DNA of 64,000 nucleotides from the NCBI RefSeq assembly GCF_001618385.1, contig NZ_BDCR01000001.1, positions 992,001 through 1,056,000 of the forward strand, read 5' to 3'. This DNA is from Paludibacter jiangxiensis (GTDB lineage Bacteria; Bacteroidota; Bacteroidia; Bacteroidales; Paludibacteraceae). Shown in pieces: positions 61,680 to 64,000 of the stretch. The translations under genes were made by a program, and so were the position numbers. The notes under the pieces are model-generated. The model searched no databases and was not told the origin of the DNA. It saw only the letters and a program-made list of their open reading frames with translations. The first letter of the stretch is position 1. The number at the start of each line of letters is the position of its first letter.

Positions 61680-63266
61680 ATGAAAAAACTATTGACAATT
61701 TGCCTGTTGGCCTTGTCTGTGCAATGGGCTGTTGCCGAGGTTGTAGACATGCAGAAAGCCGGTGCCGTAGCAGATGGTAAAACCTTGAATACGGCTGTGA
61801 TTAAGAAAACCATCGATCGGTTGTCGGCTCATGGCGGCGGAACGCTCTTCTTTCCGGCAGGAACCTATCTGACCGGTCCCATTGTGTTGAAAAGCAATAT
61901 TACCATAGATATAGAATCGGGAGCAACAATCCAATTTTCAACAAACTACGACGATTATCTTCCTTTTGTCGAAATGCGTTACGAAGGGGTGGTGATGAAG
62001 AGTTTTTCTCCGCTGTTTTATGCTTACGGTCAGGAGAATATCACTATCAAAGGACGTGGTAAAATCGACGGAAACGGACAGGCGTGGTGGAATGCCGTTT
62101 GGGCGCTTGAAGGTGCCAAAAAAGATGAGGCGCTGGCAGCCCGCGTGCAAAAATACCGTGCGCTTTGGGATAAAGAAAATCCTGATTTCCAGATTGAAGC
62201 TAATTCCGATTGGAAAGGAACGCTGGCAAAGAAATTCTTCCGTCCGTCGTTTATCCAGTTTTACAAAAGCAAAGATATTCGCATCGAGGGGATTACGTTG
62301 GTCAACTCTCCTTTTTGGACCGTCAATCCCGAGTTTTGCGAAAATGTGACGGTCGATGGTATTACCATCAATAACCCATATTCTCCCAATACCGACGGAA
62401 TCAACCCGTCGTCGTGCAAAAATGTACACATTGCCAACTGTCATATCAGCGTGGGCGACGACTGCATCACCATCAAATCGGGTCGCGATGCGCAGGGTCG
62501 CAAATACGGAGTCCCCTGCGAAAACGTTACTGTGACTAATTGCACCATGCTGGCCGGTCATGGCGGAGTGGTTATCGGCAGCGAGATGTCGGGCAGCGTG
62601 CGCAAAGTGACCATCTCTAACTGCGTGTTCGACGGTACCGACCGGGGCATCCGCATCAAATCGGTTCGTGGTCGTGGTGGCTATGTGGAAGAAGTGCGGG
62701 TGAACAATATTGTGATGAAAGACATTAAAAAAGAGGCAATTGTGCTGAGTTTGTTCTACGGAAAAGCTCCGCTCGAACCGCTTTCCGAACGTACTCCTAT
62801 CTTCCGGAATATCCATATTTCGGGAATGACCGGTAGTAATGTAAATGCTGCATGTTTGGTAGAGGGAATCGAGGAGATGCCGGTGTCGGATGTCTCATTC
62901 GAAGATATCAACATGGATGCACAGAGTGGTTTTGATATTAGTCGTGCAAAAGATATCCGACTGAGCAATGTGAAGGTAAATGCTCAGATGGGAGCTGCAT
63001 TTAAGCTTTCGGATGTGTCGAATGCTTACCTTAGCAATGTTTCTACGTTGAAACCTATTGCCGATAAATCGGTGATCGAAGCCACCAATGTCTCCGACCT
63101 GTTTATCACCGGCTGTTTTCCACAGGCAGGTAGCCGTTCGTTCCTGTCGCTGAACGGAGAAAAGAGTAACAATATCATCTTGTCGGGCAATTATCTGATT
63201 CGGGTTACGAATCCGGTTGAAAGACAGGAAGATTTGAACAAGAATGTCGTTATCGTTGAAAAATAA
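61680..63266 (+). CDS. Glycoside hydrolase family 28 (polygalacturonase-like)
   Basis: 528 residues with a signal peptide (1-19, AVAE). A right-handed beta-helix with all GH28 catalytic motifs: NTDGIN (about residue 237), GDDCITIKSG (about 258, the two catalytic Asp), AGHGGVVIGSE (about 293) and RIKSVRGRGG (about 323). It starts with the usual GAVADGKTLNTAVIKKTID. It would hydrolyse alpha-1,4-linked galacturonic acid, exo-acting more likely than endo given the insertion at about residues 140-180 and the Bacteroidota context. It follows the kinase by 47 bp and precedes the esterase by 9 bp. In the PUL it would trim the galacturonan backbone left after RG-II side chains are removed. Confidence 0.93.
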   Translation: MKKLLTICLLALSVQWAVAEVVDMQKAGAVADGKTLNTAVIKKTIDRLSAHGGGTLFFPAGTYLTGPIVLKSNITIDIESGATIQFSTNYDDYLPFVEMRYEGVVMKSFSPLFYAYGQENITIKGRGKIDGNGQAWWNAVWALEGAKKDEALAARVQKYRALWDKENPDFQIEANSDWKGTLAKKFFRPSFIQFYKSKDIRIEGITLVNSPFWTVNPEFCENVTVDGITINNPYSPNTDGINPSSCKNVHIANCHISVGDDCITIKSGRDAQGRKYGVPCENVTVTNCTMLAGHGGVVIGSEMSGSVRKVTISNCVFDGTDRGIRIKSVRGRGGYVEEVRVNNIVMKDIKKEAIVLSLFYGKAPLEPLSERTPIFRNIHISGMTGSNVNAACLVEGIEEMPVSDVSFEDINMDAQSGFDISRAKDIRLSNVKVNAQMGAAFKLSDVSNAYLSNVSTLKPIADKSVIEATNVSDLFITGCFPQAGSRSFLSLNGEKSNNIILSGNYLIRVTNPVERQEDLNKNVVIVEK

Positions 63267-63275
63267 AAGATAGAA

Positions 63276-64000
63276 ATGAAAAAATTACTGACAGCATTTT
63301 TGGTGCTTCTGTTTGCAGCACCGCTTTTTGCCCAAACAGCCGACGAAGGCTACAGTCGTCCGTTGGCAGATGTACTGCAATCGATCGAAAAGCAGTTTCA
63401 TATTCAGTTCAAGTACGACAAAAAAATGATCGATGGCAAGCAATTGCAGGGTGCCGACTGGCGTATTCGTCCCTGGAGCCTCGAAAAAACATTACAGGCA
63501 GTGCTCTCCCCGTTCGATTACACTTATGTGATGGATCATGGCAAGTACAAAGTTAAAGCGTACGAGTATGCCCGCACCACCGATGAAGAGGGGAAGGAGT
63601 TTCTCGATTATCTGAAAACACTTTACAACGATAAAGATAGTTGGGAAAAACGGAAAGCCGAGCTGAAATCGTGTATGCGTGAGGCGTTGCGTTTCCCGGC
63701 GCTGGTTCCGGCCAAGCCCGATTCGAAGGTTATTCTCACGCCGAAGCGGAAATACGACGGTTACACGGTCGAAAATTTTGCCATCGAAACACTTCCGAGC
63801 GTTTATGTGTGCGGATCAATCTATAAACCGCTAAAGATGAAGGGTAAATGCCCCGTTATGCTCAATCCGAACGGTCACTTTGGTGACGGACGTTACCGTG
63901 CCGATCAGCAAAAACGTTGTGCCATGGAGGCTCGTATGGGAATTATTGCTGCCGACTGGGATCTCTTTGCCTGGGGTGAAAGCCTTTTGCAATTCGATGG
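63276..64000 (+). CDS. Secreted STN-domain plus alpha/beta-hydrolase (acetylxylan-esterase-like) protein, cut by the right edge
   Basis: About 241 codons are visible from ATG 63276; the 3' end is outside. A signal peptide (1-20, PLFAQ) is followed by an STN-like domain at about residues 26-90 (RPLADVLQSIEKQFHIQFKY, SLEKTLQAVLSPFDYTYV), as in secretins and TonB receptors. The rest begins an esterase-type alpha/beta hydrolase (VYVCGSIYKPLKMKGKCPVM, LNPNGHFGDGRYRADQQKRC, MGIIAADWDLFAWGES). The nucleophile Ser motif would lie past the edge. Pectic esters (acetyl or methyl) are the likely target, as the gene is 9 bp after GH28. The STN fusion is unusual for a soluble esterase and may serve binding. 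Confidence 0.75.
   Translation, partial: MKKLLTAFLVLLFAAPLFAQTADEGYSRPLADVLQSIEKQFHIQFKYDKKMIDGKQLQGADWRIRPWSLEKTLQAVLSPFDYTYVMDHGKYKVKAYEYARTTDEEGKEFLDYLKTLYNDKDSWEKRKAELKSCMREALRFPALVPAKPDSKVILTPKRKYDGYTVENFAIETLPSVYVCGSIYKPLKMKGKCPVMLNPNGHFGDGRYRADQQKRCAMEARMGIIAADWDLFAWGESLLQFD

Overview
The window looks like a chromosomal segment of a Bacteroidota bacterium, most likely a plant-polysaccharide-degrading member of the Bacteroidales that has a type IX secretion system (a Paludibacter-like genus is a guess). The evidence is a SusC/SusD pair with a polysaccharide utilisation locus (PUL), a T9SS type A C-terminal sorting domain, DUF5686, DUF6132, DUF3826 and DUF6298 proteins, TAnnTTTG-type -7 promoter elements, and few Shine-Dalgarno sites.

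1-20970 (minus strand): one apparent operon of five secreted proteins. It starts with a small T9SS-sorted protein. This is followed by three very long proteins built from phage-tail-fibre-like repeats, one of them ending in an S74 intramolecular chaperone, and then by a giant fibronectin-III-like repeat protein with 21 modules that runs off the left edge. No other phage genes are seen. The proteins carry bacterial signal peptides, so I read this as a cell-surface fibre/adhesin system and not a prophage.

22165-31412: housekeeping genes. In order: a TPR membrane protein and ribH; a DUF6132 membrane peptide; a stand-alone transposase-type zinc-ribbon protein; tRNA-Tyr(GUA), 40 nt upstream of a preQ1-I-type riboswitch that leads yhhQ-queF (queuosine salvage); and a six-gene minus-strand cluster from gcvH to a C45/Ntn amidohydrolase.

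31820-64000 (plus strand): a pectin PUL aimed at rhamnogalacturonan II (RG-II). It begins with a GntR/LacI-type regulator behind palindromic sites. Next come a pyruvate-type aldolase, a DUF4957/DUF5123 lipoprotein, SusC, SusD, a PL1 pectate lyase, DUF3826, a DUF6298 beta-helix protein and a GH43. A 1103-residue two-domain enzyme follows whose architecture matches GH143-GH142 (Dha hydrolase plus beta-L-arabinofuranosidase), then a GH78 rhamnosidase. A second aldolase, an SSS symporter, an iron-type alcohol dehydrogenase, a PdxA2-type dehydrogenase and a DUF1537 four-carbon acid-sugar kinase come next, then GH28 and an STN-domain esterase cut by the right edge. Two low-GC genes of unrelated type (a PH-like membrane protein and a Shedu/PD-(D/E)XK-like protein) sit inside it.

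The most interesting reading is that the 55649-61632 cassette is a catabolic route for Dha (3-deoxy-D-lyxo-heptulosaric acid), the rare RG-II sugar that GH143 would release. Retro-aldol cleavage gives pyruvate plus a four-carbon aldehyde acid. Reduction of that acid gives D-threonate by stereochemistry, and D-threonate is a substrate reported for DUF1537 kinase plus PdxA2, which finish at DHAP. Every gene of the cassette then has a step. This is inference and has not been tested.
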